Source of the DNA: Candidatus Thiothrix sulfatifontis | GTDB taxonomy: Bacteria; Pseudomonadota; Gammaproteobacteria; Thiotrichales; Thiotrichaceae | Assembly: GCA_022828425.1 (NCBI GenBank) | Contig: CP094685.1 | Location: forward strand, 682,001 to 746,000 | Length of the DNA stretch: 64,000 nucleotides | Direction of reading: 5' to 3' | Part shown: piece after piece, positions 35,116 through 43,611 of the stretch | Layout: each line of letters starts with the position of its first letter | How positions within the stretch are numbered: position 1 is the first letter of the stretch | Program-made: the position numbers and the translations under genes | Notes under the pieces: model-generated | The model's input: only the letters and a program-made list of their open reading frames with translations | Told to the model about the DNA's origin: nothing | Databases searched by the model: none

Positions 35116-36243
35116 ATGGTAAAGGTTGGTTTTGTCGGTTGGCGCGGCATGGTCGGTTCGGTACTGATGGAACGGATGCGGGCGGAACACGATTTTCAGG
35201 GCTTTGAGCCGGTATTTTTCACCACTTCGCAGTCCGGCAAACCCGGCCCTAACGTCGGCATGGGCGCGAAACCGTTGGAAGATGCAATGAATATCGACAA
35301 GCTGGCGGAAATGGACATTATCCTCTCCTGCCAAGGCGGTGATTACACCAACGCCGTTTACGCCACGCTTCGCGCTCGCTGGAACGGCTACTGGATCGAC
35401 GCGGCGTCCACCTTGCGCATGGCAGACGACGCCATCATTGTGCTCGACCCGGTAAACCGCAATGTCATCGACGCGGGCTTGCAAAGCGGCATCAAGAATT
35501 ACATCGGCGGCAATTGCACCGTTTCCCTGATGCTGATGGCCTTGGGCGGCTTGTTTGAAAAAGGGCTGGTCGAATGGATCAGCTCCATGACTTACCAAGC
35601 TGCTTCCGGGGCGGGCGCGAAAAACATGCGCGAATTGCTCACGCAAATGGGCGAACTCAACGGCGAAGTCGGCGATTTGCTGGCAGACCCCGCTTCCGCG
35701 ATTCTCGACATCGACACCAAAGTGACCGCGAAATTGAATGACGGCACACTTTCCACCGCCAACTTCGGTGCACCGCTGGCAGGTAGCCTGATTCCGTGGA
35801 TCGACAAGCTGTGGGAAAACGGTCAAACCAAGGAAGAGTGGAAAGGCATTGCCGAAACCAACAAAATCCTCGGCAAAACCGCAGCGAATAGCATCCCCGT
35901 CGACGGGCAGTGTGTGCGTATCGGTGCGATGCGCTGCCATTCGCAAGGTTTCACCATCAAGCTCACCCAAGATTTGCCGCTGGCGGAAATCGAAAGCATC
36001 ATTGCCAGCCACAACGAGTGGGTAAAAGTCATCCCGAATGATAAGGAATCCACCTTGCGCGGCCTGACGCCGGTACAAGCCTCTGGCACCCTAACGGTTC
36101 CGGTTGGGCGGATTCGCAAAATGAATCTGGGGCCGCAATACCTCACCGCCTTCACCGTTGGCGACCAATTGCTATGGGGCGCGGCAGAACCCGTGCGCCG
36201 GATGCTGAAAATTGCCCTGCAATACCTTGGCAAGGCGCCGTAA
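35116..36243 (+). CDS. asd: Aspartate-semialdehyde dehydrogenase
   Basis: A 375-residue enzyme that reduces aspartyl phosphate with NADPH to the semialdehyde, the branch point to lysine/diaminopimelate, threonine and methionine. The N-terminal [18 protein letters not shown] binds NADPH. The catalytic cysteine is Cys134 in [11 protein letters not shown]. Length and sequence fit the gammaproteobacterial type. The ATG at 35116 has a GGAG 6 bases upstream. The TTG 15 bases earlier is rejected. It marks the right border of the defence island, where core composition is restored. Confidence 0.96.
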   Translation: MVKVGFVGWRGMVGSVLMERMRAEHDFQGFEPVFFTTSQSGKPGPNVGMGAKPLEDAMNIDKLAEMDIILSCQGGDYTNAVYATLRARWNGYWIDAASTLRMADDAIIVLDPVNRNVIDAGLQSGIKNYIGGNCTVSLMLMALGGLFEKGLVEWISSMTYQAASGAGAKNMRELLTQMGELNGEVGDLLADPASAILDIDTKVTAKLNDGTLSTANFGAPLAGSLIPWIDKLWENGQTKEEWKGIAETNKILGKTAANSIPVDGQCVRIGAMRCHSQGFTIKLTQDLPLAEIESIIASHNEWVKVIPNDKESTLRGLTPVQASGTLTVPVGRIRKMNLGPQYLTAFTVGDQLLWGAAEPVRRMLKIALQYLGKAP

Positions 36244-36368
36244 CTAGTGGCAACCCTAAGCATCTCCTGCTAGTTCTTATGAGCAATGTCATGATCTGCA
36301 ACGGCGTAATCACTTATGCTTTGCGGGAATTAAACATTTAAGCGCGTACCACTACAGGAGACCAGCCC

Positions 36369-36815
36369 ATGATTTCATACATGGAACTCAATGAGCAAAA
36401 CCATAAAATTACAGAACTTTCCAATGTGCTAAGTTACTTGATCAACGAACGTTCCATCTGTGATACCGAAGTATCCTGCGAATTGTTTTTTCGTTACGTT
36501 GATCTGGTGAAAGCGCATCTGGAAACCGAAGAACACGAGTTGTACCAGTTATTGCTGATGGATGAAGACAACGATGCGCGTAATACCGGGCGCAAATTCA
36601 TGTCCGGTTCCGGTGAAATCAAGCGGGTCTTTGGGCAATACCTGAAACGTTGGTGCAAGGGCAAAGAACTCAGGATTGGCGATCACGAAGCGTTTATTCG
36701 TGACAGCCGCGAAATTTTTGCGCTGGTGATTCGCCGCATTGACGACGAAGTTGTGCATTTATACCCCACCTTGGTACACAAAGGGCATTTGCCGATGAAA
36801 GCGCAAGCGGCTTAA
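36369..36815 (+). CDS. Hemerythrin-like four-helix protein
   Basis: A 148-residue helical protein. Histidine and glutamate residues spaced as in hemerythrin-like HHE domains (AHLETEEHELYQLLL, GDHEAF, DDEVVHLYPTLV) suggest a diiron or other metal centre. It may bind oxygen, nitric oxide or iron. The pattern is not a textbook match, so the metal site is an inference. CAGGAG precedes the ATG. It is alone between asd and a convergent transporter operon and ends close to a hairpin. Confidence 0.55.
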   Translation: MISYMELNEQNHKITELSNVLSYLINERSICDTEVSCELFFRYVDLVKAHLETEEHELYQLLLMDEDNDARNTGRKFMSGSGEIKRVFGQYLKRWCKGKELRIGDHEAFIRDSREIFALVIRRIDDEVVHLYPTLVHKGHLPMKAQAA

Positions 36816-36827
36816 TGGTAGGTGTCG

Positions 36828-36848
36828 GTGAGGGGGTTTGCCCCTCAC
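36828..36848. terminator. Hairpin between convergent genes
   Basis: GTGAGGGG and CCCCTCAC pair around a GTTTG loop. It lies 12 bases after the hemerythrin-like gene and overlaps the stop of the convergent ABC permease. There is no clear T-run, so termination strength is uncertain. Confidence 0.45.
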
Positions 36849-37855
36849 TCGGTTGTCCACTTAAACGACAAGGTGCCAATCACCACAAACAGCGCTGCCA
36901 TTGCTACCAATACCAGCAATTGCACACCAATATCCGCCAAGCCCGCCCCATCCAGCATAATCGCCCGCGCCGCGCTGAGGATGTGGGTCAACGGTGACAA
37001 TTGACTCACCCATTGCATCACCGGGTTAGTGCCTTCCATCGAAAACCATACCCCCGACAACACCATCATTGGCCAAGTCAGCAGGTTGAGTAAACCGCCC
37101 GCCAATTCCTCGCTGCTCACCCGTGCCGCGACCACCAAGCTCAGCGCAATCAGGGTAAATGCCCCCAATACCAGCACCAACAACAGATTCCAATAACTGC
37201 CTTCCATCGTGAAGTGCATGAACAAGTTAGTGCCAGTAAACACAATCGTGGTCACGAAGACGACCAGCGCCAAACGCGAAGCAATTTGCGCCAACAGGAA
37301 TTCGGTAGCACTCAAAGGCGTGGCATTCAGGCGTTTCAAATAGCCGCTTTTACGGTAGCGCACGATTACAAAGCCCACGCCAAACAAGCAACTGAACATC
37401 AAGTTCATCCCCAAAATGCCAGGAACCACCCAATCGACGTAGCGGATTTCTGCGCCCTGCACACTCTGCGGCTGCAACGCTGTACCGCCGCTGTGTTGCA
37501 ACAGCTTTTCCAGAAAGTAACCGTTTTGCGAATCGCTATTGACCCAATACCGGGCAGATTCGGCCCGTAAATCCAGCAGCATATCGACCTGATGCCGCCC
37601 GACTTTGCGTACCGTCGCCTCTACCGCATCCGGCGTCACCTCATAAAACTCAACGTGTTCGGTGTGCAGAAACGGATGCTCGGCACTTTGAGCGACCACC
37701 GCGACTTTGAACAGCGGCTGTCCATCCCCCGAAAACACAAACGCCAAGCCAAATACCAGCGCGATTGGCAAAATGAAATTCCAGCCAAGGGTGGAACGAT
37801 CGCGCAAAAATTCCAGAGAGCGGGCGTAAAACGTTGCCCAAATACGCTTGATCAT
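36845..37855 (-). CDS. ABC-2 type transporter permease
   Basis: A 336-residue membrane subunit with six predicted helices: one near the N-terminus (FILPIALVFGLAFVF), a large periplasmic loop, and five grouped in the C-terminal half. It has the ABC2 signature around the last helices (GGLLNLLTWPMMVLSGVWFS). With the ATPase encoded just upstream it forms an exporter of the type used for drugs, lipids or polysaccharide. The start overlaps the ATPase stop by 4 bases. The substrate is unknown. Confidence 0.88.
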   Translation of the reverse strand: MIKRIWATFYARSLEFLRDRSTLGWNFILPIALVFGLAFVFSGDGQPLFKVAVVAQSAEHPFLHTEHVEFYEVTPDAVEATVRKVGRHQVDMLLDLRAESARYWVNSDSQNGYFLEKLLQHSGGTALQPQSVQGAEIRYVDWVVPGILGMNLMFSCLFGVGFVIVRYRKSGYLKRLNATPLSATEFLLAQIASRLALVVFVTTIVFTGTNLFMHFTMEGSYWNLLLVLVLGAFTLIALSLVVAARVSSEELAGGLLNLLTWPMMVLSGVWFSMEGTNPVMQWVSQLSPLTHILSAARAIMLDGAGLADIGVQLLVLVAMAALFVVIGTLSFKWTTE

Positions 37856-38742
37856 GCGCGTAACTCCTTGCCGGTAAGCGCCAAAAACAGGTCTTCTAAG
37901 GTGCGGGGGCGCACTTGCAAACCCGCCAAGGATGCACCGTGTTGGATCAGCAATCCCAAGGTGGCGTTCACGTCTTGGGTGATGATTTCCACCGTGCCGG
38001 TCACTTTATCCAAATAGCGGTGCGGAATGATTTTCGCCGCTTCTGGGAAATCGCGTTCGGGCAATTCGATAATCACATCTTGAAAATGCGTTGCCAGCAA
38101 GGTGTCGGGCGAACCGTGGGCAATGATTTTGCCGTGATCCATGATCACGATTTCATCGCAGAGGTTGTACGCCTCTTCCATGTAATGCGTGGTCAGCAAC
38201 ACCGTTTTGTGGCGGGCTTTAATGCTGTTGACCAGTTCCCAGAAATTGAGGCGTGCTTGCGGGTCAAGTCCGGTGGTGGGTTCGTCGAGGAATACCACGT
38301 CGGGGTCATTCACCAGCGCTAAGGCCAGCAACATGCGTTGGCGTTGCCCGCCGGAGAGTTTGCTGGCATCACGATCCAGGTACTCTTCCAAGCGACAAAT
38401 CGCGACCAATTCGTCCAGCGGCAAGCTGTGCGGGTATAAGCTGCTAAAAAATTTGAGATTCTCACGCACCGTGAGGAAATCTTGTAAGGCGGTGGATTGA
38501 AATTGAATCCCTGCTTCTTGGCGAAAGCGTGCGCCTTGTAACTCGCCTTTGTAGCGAATTTCGCCCGCTGTGGGTTTGGTAATGCCTTCCAACATTTCGA
38601 TAGTGGTGGTTTTACCTGCGCCATTCGGCCCTAGCAAGCCAAAGCAAATGCCGGGGCGCACCGCGAAGTCGATGCCATTCACGGCATTCACACCGGGGTA
38701 GTGTTTGTGCAGATCACGCACTTCCAGAATCGCTTGCGTCAT
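37852..38742 (-). CDS. ABC transporter ATP-binding protein
   Basis: A 296-residue ATPase of the CcmA/DrrA class. Walker A LLGPNGAGKTTTIEML, signature LSGGQRQRMLLALAL, Walker B VVFLDEPTTGLDP and the switch His in LLTTHYMEEA are all intact. The C-terminal 80 residues form the extra domain usual in ABC-2 exporters. The ATG at 38742 overlaps the stop of the upstream MFS gene (TAATG). A longer in-frame reading upstream would overlap the whole MFS gene and is rejected. Confidence 0.92.
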   Translation of the reverse strand: MTQAILEVRDLHKHYPGVNAVNGIDFAVRPGICFGLLGPNGAGKTTTIEMLEGITKPTAGEIRYKGELQGARFRQEAGIQFQSTALQDFLTVRENLKFFSSLYPHSLPLDELVAICRLEEYLDRDASKLSGGQRQRMLLALALVNDPDVVFLDEPTTGLDPQARLNFWELVNSIKARHKTVLLTTHYMEEAYNLCDEIVIMDHGKIIAHGSPDTLLATHFQDVIIELPERDFPEAAKIIPHRYLDKVTGTVEIITQDVNATLGLLIQHGASLAGLQVRPRTLEDLFLALTGKELRA

Positions 38743-39896
38743 TAGCTCGATAACTCCATTTTCCATAACAAGCCCATGCCGACCACCATAAAGGCGGCTG
38801 CCATTAACAAACCGCCTTGATAGCTGCCGGTTGCTTCGGCAATGTAGCCGGTAATCGCGGGGGCGACGATTTGCGCCACGCCGTAACTCAAGGTCAGCCG
38901 TGCCATCGCTTTGGCAGGGTTGGCGGGGTAATAACGCCCGATGACCGTCAAGGTCAGGCTGACAATGCCGATAAAGGTTGCACCATACAGCGCGGCGCTT
39001 ACTACCGCTAGTAACGGATGCTGGGATAAGGCAGGCAATAGAATCGACACAATTTGCCCCGCAAATGCCAATTGCAAAGCTCGCATGTCGCCGACCCGCC
39101 GCGCCACCCGATCCCACACAAAACAGGCGGGTGTGGCAGCAAGCCCTACCAATACCCATGTCCAGTTTCCCCAGCCTGCTAATGCCGGAATTTTTTCCAC
39201 CATTGCCACGGTGAAGGTGGCGCTGACCACAAAGCCCACACCCGCGCAAAAGTACATCGCTACCATCAGCAGTAACCAGCGGCGTGACGGCGGCGTTTGG
39301 GTGTGGGTGGCTTGCGCTGTTGTCGGGAGCGGTTCGGGCAACCATAACCAAGCGGGAATAAACAGCAGCGCTGCCAGCAGGCTGAGCGTCCACCATTGCT
39401 GCGCCCAATCCAGCGCCAGTGCACTCATGGCAACCGCCACTAACCCCGATACCAGAATGCCACCGCCTAAGCCGCCGAAGTGAATGCCGAGTTCCGGGCG
39501 ATGTCCGTTACGCATCAACCAGTTCAGCATTAAGCCCGAACCGATCAGCAACCCGGCGGCACTGCTCAAGCCTGCGGTATAACGCAACATCGACCACAGC
39601 AGCATGTCTTGCGTCAGCGCCATGCCCGCAATGCTCAATACGCCGATGACCAAGCCTGCGCGGTAAAGTCGGTATTTGGTGTGCAAGCTGCTAATGGAAG
39701 CGGCGAGTAATGCGCCACTCATGTAGCCCATGTAATTGAAGGTGGCAAGCCAACCGCCCGCGACTTCGGTGAGCCAAGTTTCTGCTCGCATCACCGGCAG
39801 TAACGGCGTGTAGGCAAACCGTGCCAACCCCACGGTGAGGATCAGGCTGCAAATGCCTGCCAGCAATACTTTTCTTGTGTCTGTCGAACGCAGCAT
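38742..39896 (-). CDS. YbfB/YjiJ-family MFS transporter
   Basis: A 384-residue, 12-helix major facilitator of the YbfB/YjiJ group, with the typical GLARFAYTPLLPVM in helix 1 and LGIHFGGLGGGILVSG between helices 4 and 5. It is the first gene of a three-gene operon with the ABC exporter, joined by a TAATG overlap. Substrates of the family are mostly unknown. Two different exporters in one operon suggest a shared efflux role. Confidence 0.85.
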   Translation of the reverse strand: MLRSTDTRKVLLAGICSLILTVGLARFAYTPLLPVMRAETWLTEVAGGWLATFNYMGYMSGALLAASISSLHTKYRLYRAGLVIGVLSIAGMALTQDMLLWSMLRYTAGLSSAAGLLIGSGLMLNWLMRNGHRPELGIHFGGLGGGILVSGLVAVAMSALALDWAQQWWTLSLLAALLFIPAWLWLPEPLPTTAQATHTQTPPSRRWLLLMVAMYFCAGVGFVVSATFTVAMVEKIPALAGWGNWTWVLVGLAATPACFVWDRVARRVGDMRALQLAFAGQIVSILLPALSQHPLLAVVSAALYGATFIGIVSLTLTVIGRYYPANPAKAMARLTLSYGVAQIVAPAITGYIAEATGSYQGGLLMAAAFMVVGMGLLWKMELSS

Positions 39897-39967
39897 ACCC
39901 GCACCTGATCATTGTGATTGGCCAGCGCGGATAATGGCACAAAATATTGTTGCAGTGCGCTACTATT

Positions 39968-41476
39968 TCACAGCGCAGCGAGGCGATCCAACGCCCGATA
40001 ACTGAGGGCTTCGGTCAAATGCGCGGTGCGAATCTCGGCACTGTCGGCAAGGTCGGCAATGGTTCGCGCCACTTTGAGGATGCGGTGATACGCCCGTGCG
40101 GAAAGCTTGAAGCGTTCCATTGCCGCATTCAGCAATTTCTGGTCTTTGTCGCTCAAGACGCAATGCTGATCCACATCGCGCCCACTTAGGGCATTGTTGA
40201 TCTTGCCTTGGCGAGCGTGTTGGCGGGAACGTGCCGCTTCGACCCGTAGGCGCACGGTGGCGCTGGTTTCGCCGTGTTTGAATGATTGCAGGTCGTCTTG
40301 TTTCACTCGTGGTACTTCGATTTGCAGGTCGATGCGATCTAAAAACGGTGCGGAAATGCGGCTGCGGTGTTTGCGTTGGCGTTCTGGGCTGCATTCGCAA
40401 TTATCACGCAAATCGCAGGCACGCCCTTGCGGACACGGGTTCATGGCAGCGACGAGCTGAAATTTAGCGGGGTAAGTGGCTTGGCGAGCGGCACGGGATA
40501 GCGTGATCTTGCCGGTTTCCAACGGTTCGCGCAGCACGTCGAGTACGTGGCGGTCGAATTCGGTGAGTTCGTCGAGAAACAAAATGCCGTGATGCGCGAG
40601 GGAAATTTCCCCCGGTTTCACTTGCGAACCGCCGCCGACCAAAGCCACGCCGGACGAGGTGTGATGCGGTTCGCGCACTTGGCGTTGCCCCCAGCGGCTG
40701 GCTTCAAAACCGTGATGGCTGATCGAGGCAATTGTAGCGGATTCCAGCGCTTCGTCTTCGGAAAGTGGCGGCAAAATCGTGGCAAGGCGGTTGGCAAGCA
40801 TGGTTTTGCCCGTTCCGGGTGGCCCGACCATCAGCAAATTGTGACCGCCCGCCGCCGCAATTTCCAACGCCCGACGTGCCATGAATTGCCCCTTCACATC
40901 GCTGAGATCAAAGGGGTAAGTGGTTGCGGTGGGTTCAATGTGGTGCTCCCAGCGTACCAGTGGTTCACTGCCGTGCAAGTGTTCTACCACTTCGCTGAGG
41001 GTGTTGGCGGCAAAAACCTTCAAGCCTTTGATCAAGCTGGCTTCGGCGGCATTGTCTTGCGGCACGATTAAGGCACGTCCGGCTTGCAGGGCAGCAAAGG
41101 CGGTAGGCAATACCCCGCGTACCGGGCGCAATTGCCCGCCTAACGATAATTCACCGATGAATTCGTAACCTTGCAATACCTCATGCGGCAATTGCTCACT
41201 TGCCGCCAACATCCCTATCGCAATCGGTAAATCGAAACGCCCGCCATCTTTGGGAATATCCGCCGGAGCCAGATTAATGGTGACGCGCCGCAGCGGAAAG
41301 TTGAAATCGGAATTGGTCATGGCGGCTTTGACACGATCCCGGCTTTCTTTCACCGCCGTTTCGGGCAGGCCGACGATGGAAACACCGGGTAGGCCATTGG
41401 CGAGGTGCACTTCGACGCTCACTAACGGGGCATCCAGCCCGTTATTGGTGCGGCTGTAAACGATGGCTAAGCTCAT
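39968..41476 (-). CDS. comM: ComM/YifB Mg-chelatase-like ATPase
   Basis: A 502-residue protein with an N-terminal Lon-protease-like domain (GLPGVSIVGLPETAVKESRD) and a MoxR/Mg-chelatase AAA+ domain (Walker A VGPPGTGKTMLANRLA, Walker B GILFLDELTEFD), then a C-terminal domain with four cysteines in CPQGRACDLRDNCEC. ComM is a hexameric helicase that drives branch migration during natural transformation. Length and order fit the gammaproteobacterial protein. It is divergent from a gene with a sigma-54 promoter. Confidence 0.93.
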   Translation of the reverse strand: MSLAIVYSRTNNGLDAPLVSVEVHLANGLPGVSIVGLPETAVKESRDRVKAAMTNSDFNFPLRRVTINLAPADIPKDGGRFDLPIAIGMLAASEQLPHEVLQGYEFIGELSLGGQLRPVRGVLPTAFAALQAGRALIVPQDNAAEASLIKGLKVFAANTLSEVVEHLHGSEPLVRWEHHIEPTATTYPFDLSDVKGQFMARRALEIAAAGGHNLLMVGPPGTGKTMLANRLATILPPLSEDEALESATIASISHHGFEASRWGQRQVREPHHTSSGVALVGGGSQVKPGEISLAHHGILFLDELTEFDRHVLDVLREPLETGKITLSRAARQATYPAKFQLVAAMNPCPQGRACDLRDNCECSPERQRKHRSRISAPFLDRIDLQIEVPRVKQDDLQSFKHGETSATVRLRVEAARSRQHARQGKINNALSGRDVDQHCVLSDKDQKLLNAAMERFKLSARAYHRILKVARTIADLADSAEIRTAHLTEALSYRALDRLAAL

Positions 41477-41573
41477 AATGATTATTGCTGACTATTGGTG
41501 CGGGAGTGGCACTGATCTTGCGTTTTTTACGCGATTTGCTCAAAAAAAGTCGACAAAAGGCAAATGATGAAAC

Positions 41574-41589
41574 TGGCATACAAGTTGCT
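41574..41589 (+). promoter_or_regulatory. Sigma-54 (RpoN) promoter
   Basis: TGGCATACAAGTTGCT matches the -24/-12 consensus (TGGCAYR-N4-TTGCW) at every defined position, with exactly 10 bases between the GG and the GC. Transcription would start near 41600 and give a leader of about 118 bases before the ATG at 41718. An inverted repeat (GATTGTGAAA and TTTTCACAGTC) lies in that leader. A sigma-54 activator is needed, and none is encoded nearby. Confidence 0.7.
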
Positions 41590-41717
41590 TAAACACTACA
41601 GTACGCGACTATCGCTTTTTTCATCACGATTGTGAAATCAATCACGGTTTTCACAGTCGAAAAGTTCTATAACGTGGTAAATCCACAACACTTCAACAAG
41701 ACACAAGGTACAACAAC

Positions 41718-42098
41718 ATGAGCGACACTAACGAGACTACCGGGCAGCCTCAAAGCATTTCTAGCACTACCCCCTACCCGCAAGCCAGCCACATTTGCAC
41801 GCGCCACGGCACGGCAACCACTGAACAGGGGCAACGCAAAGTGTATGCGCGCCATACCTTTATTACCCGCGACCCGCACGACAAAGTGCTGCAATATTAC
41901 AGTGAGCAATTCGGGGAACCCCGCGAACAAGCAGGCGCGGTCTGTTGGCAACAAGAAACCCAGAATGGCAATCAACATATTTTGGTGGAATTAACGGTGG
42001 AAGTGCCTGCGCAATCGGATCAGCTCAAACCACAAGAACAGGGGCAAACCTTGATCAAATCGTACCGGGCGGTGACATCCGGTAATCAAGCGGGATGA
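41718..42098 (+). CDS. Small soluble protein of unknown function, sigma-54 controlled
   Basis: A 126-residue protein with a Ser/Thr/Gln-rich N-terminus, no signal peptide and no membrane helix. The middle (KVYARHTFITRDPHDKVLQYYSEQFG) has a pattern of one alpha helix and strands like small alpha/beta domains, and HILVELTVEV follows as a strand. It contains two cysteines. I recognise no family. The gene stands alone between a sigma-54 promoter and a terminator, so it is a dedicated single-gene unit that probably answers nitrogen, envelope or motility signals. Confidence 0.7.
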   Translation: MSDTNETTGQPQSISSTTPYPQASHICTRHGTATTEQGQRKVYARHTFITRDPHDKVLQYYSEQFGEPREQAGAVCWQQETQNGNQHILVELTVEVPAQSDQLKPQEQGQTLIKSYRAVTSGNQAG

Positions 42099-42108
42099 CA
42101 AACAAAAA

Positions 42109-42135
42109 AGGGTTGCAGTTTGAAACTGCAACCCT
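42109..42135. terminator. Bidirectional terminator
   Basis: AGGGTTGCAG and CTGCAACCCT pair around a TTTGAAA loop. TCGTTTT follows on the plus strand, and CTTTTTTGTTT follows on the minus strand. It ends the small sigma-54 gene and the convergent tRNA-Lys gene. Confidence 0.85.
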
Positions 42136-42145
42136 TCGTTTTGTA

Positions 42146-42221
42146 TGGTGGGCCGTGTGCGACTCGAACGCACGACCACCTAATTAAAAGTCAGATGCTC
42201 TACCGACTGAGCTAACGGCCC
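42146..42221 (-). tRNA. tRNA-Lys (anticodon UUU)
   Basis: The reverse strand gives a complete 76-nt cloverleaf: acceptor GGGCCGT paired with ACGGCCC, the D-arm TTAGCTCAGTCGGTAGAGC, an anticodon stem-loop with TTT in CTTTTAA, the T-loop GTTCGAGTC and an encoded CCA end. It reads AAA and AAG codons. It lies upstream of a strong terminator. No integrated element is attached to it. Confidence 0.97.
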
Positions 42222-42281
42222 TGAGAAGAGCGGTATTATAGACAAAAACGTTTTGGGTTCAAGTCTTTTCTGCCACTTCGT

Positions 42282-43547
42282 TTAAACTTTTTCAAGTTTG
42301 CGCAATGATTCGGGTAAAAGCTTCAAATCGACCAATCCAGTGATCAATGCTTTGCCAAAGCTGGCTTCTTCCTCATACATCATTTGGTAGAATTGCACTT
42401 TCATGGTGAGCGCACTGCCCAACACAATGCCCGCAAAAGCAATGAACGAGCCAATCGCAAGGGTAGACAAGCCCGTAACGCCTTGACCGATCGTGCAACC
42501 CATCGCCAATACGCCACCAATCCCCATCAGGATAGCGCCCAAGACGTGGCTAATCACATCGCCCACGGACGCGAACCATTCGATACGGAAGCTGCGGCTA
42601 ACCAAGGCCCAAGCGAATGAGCCCGCCATCACGCCAAACACTGCCATGACCCCAAAGGTCAACAGATTGCTGTTGAAACCGCCTGCCGTGTAGCCAACGG
42701 CTTGCGCCATTGGATTGATGAAGGTGAACGATTGCGCGGCAAGCGCGGCACCAATCGCGGGTTTGCCATCTTCTGACTCCGCCAACATATCCCATTCGCC
42801 GTAATATTGCGTGAGTGGGTAGGGTTGCGCGTCGATGCTGACCGTTATATTGCTGGTGACATACCAAGCGGCTAACACGCACAAACCCACTGCAATGCCG
42901 CCGAGGGCTAAATCACCAATGCTGCGAAAATCCTTGGATTTGAACGCCAGCCACACCAGAAACAGCCCGATAATCGACCCAATCACTAAACGGGCGCTCA
43001 ATGCATTGCTTTCGCCCGCAATGACACTGCCCAAATCTTGCGAATTGCCCAGATTCACCGCCAAAGGGTTGAGCCATGGGTAAAATAATAGCGAATACAA
43101 GGTTTTATCCGAACCGGGGAACGGGTTCAGCATGAAATAGGCCACCACCCCAATAATCAGGAACACGAGAATGGATTTAAGGTTGCCCGCGCCAATGCGC
43201 ACCAAGCATTTATTTCCACAACCACCGGCAATGGTCATGCCGATACCGAATAAAATACCGCCCAGCAAGTTTTCTGCCCAAATCAGTTGCCCGTTGCGGT
43301 AAGGCGGGTAAGAGCCGTTGGCGTTCACCAGCCCCGCCATTTCCAACACCACAACGCCAAGCATGGCAACGCCAATCGCCAAACCCCAAGCGCGGAAACG
43401 CCCGGTATCATCCAAATTGATCCAATCGGATACCGCACCCATGGTGCAAAAATGGGTTTTATTAACGATTGCCCCCATGATGAAGGCAATCACAAAGCCC
43501 GCGATCAGCAAAAATGACTGCGCGGATGCAAAATTATCAAACGTCAT
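42282..43547 (-). CDS. YeeE/YedE-family sulfur transporter (TsuA-like)
   Basis: A 421-residue membrane protein with many helices and the internal repeats of the YeeE/YedE family. The conserved cysteine motifs are present: KTHFCTMGAVSD, AGGCGNKCLVRIG and MGCTIGQGVTG. Known relatives (TsuA) take up thiosulfate through a relay of such cysteines, while others bring in selenium or sulfite. The single long chain has both halves, so it needs no second membrane subunit. In a sulfur-oxidising cell it may supply or handle reduced sulfur. It stands alone beside tRNA-Lys. Confidence 0.87.
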   Translation of the reverse strand: MTFDNFASAQSFLLIAGFVIAFIMGAIVNKTHFCTMGAVSDWINLDDTGRFRAWGLAIGVAMLGVVVLEMAGLVNANGSYPPYRNGQLIWAENLLGGILFGIGMTIAGGCGNKCLVRIGAGNLKSILVFLIIGVVAYFMLNPFPGSDKTLYSLLFYPWLNPLAVNLGNSQDLGSVIAGESNALSARLVIGSIIGLFLVWLAFKSKDFRSIGDLALGGIAVGLCVLAAWYVTSNITVSIDAQPYPLTQYYGEWDMLAESEDGKPAIGAALAAQSFTFINPMAQAVGYTAGGFNSNLLTFGVMAVFGVMAGSFAWALVSRSFRIEWFASVGDVISHVLGAILMGIGGVLAMGCTIGQGVTGLSTLAIGSFIAFAGIVLGSALTMKVQFYQMMYEEEASFGKALITGLVDLKLLPESLRKLEKV

Positions 43548-43611
43548 AACCTCTCCTCTAACTGTAGTGCAGAGGGGATTATAGGTTGATAAATCGCAAA
43601 GAGGAAAGCCT

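Noticed and set aside
37852..39408. 518-codon reading of the ABC ATPase gene
   Set aside because: The extra N-terminal 222 codons overlap the MFS transporter gene out of frame. The true ATG at 38742 overlaps the MFS stop.
42146..42221. tRNA-Lys as an integration site for a mobile element
   Set aside because: No integrase gene and no repeat of the tRNA 3' end were seen nearby.
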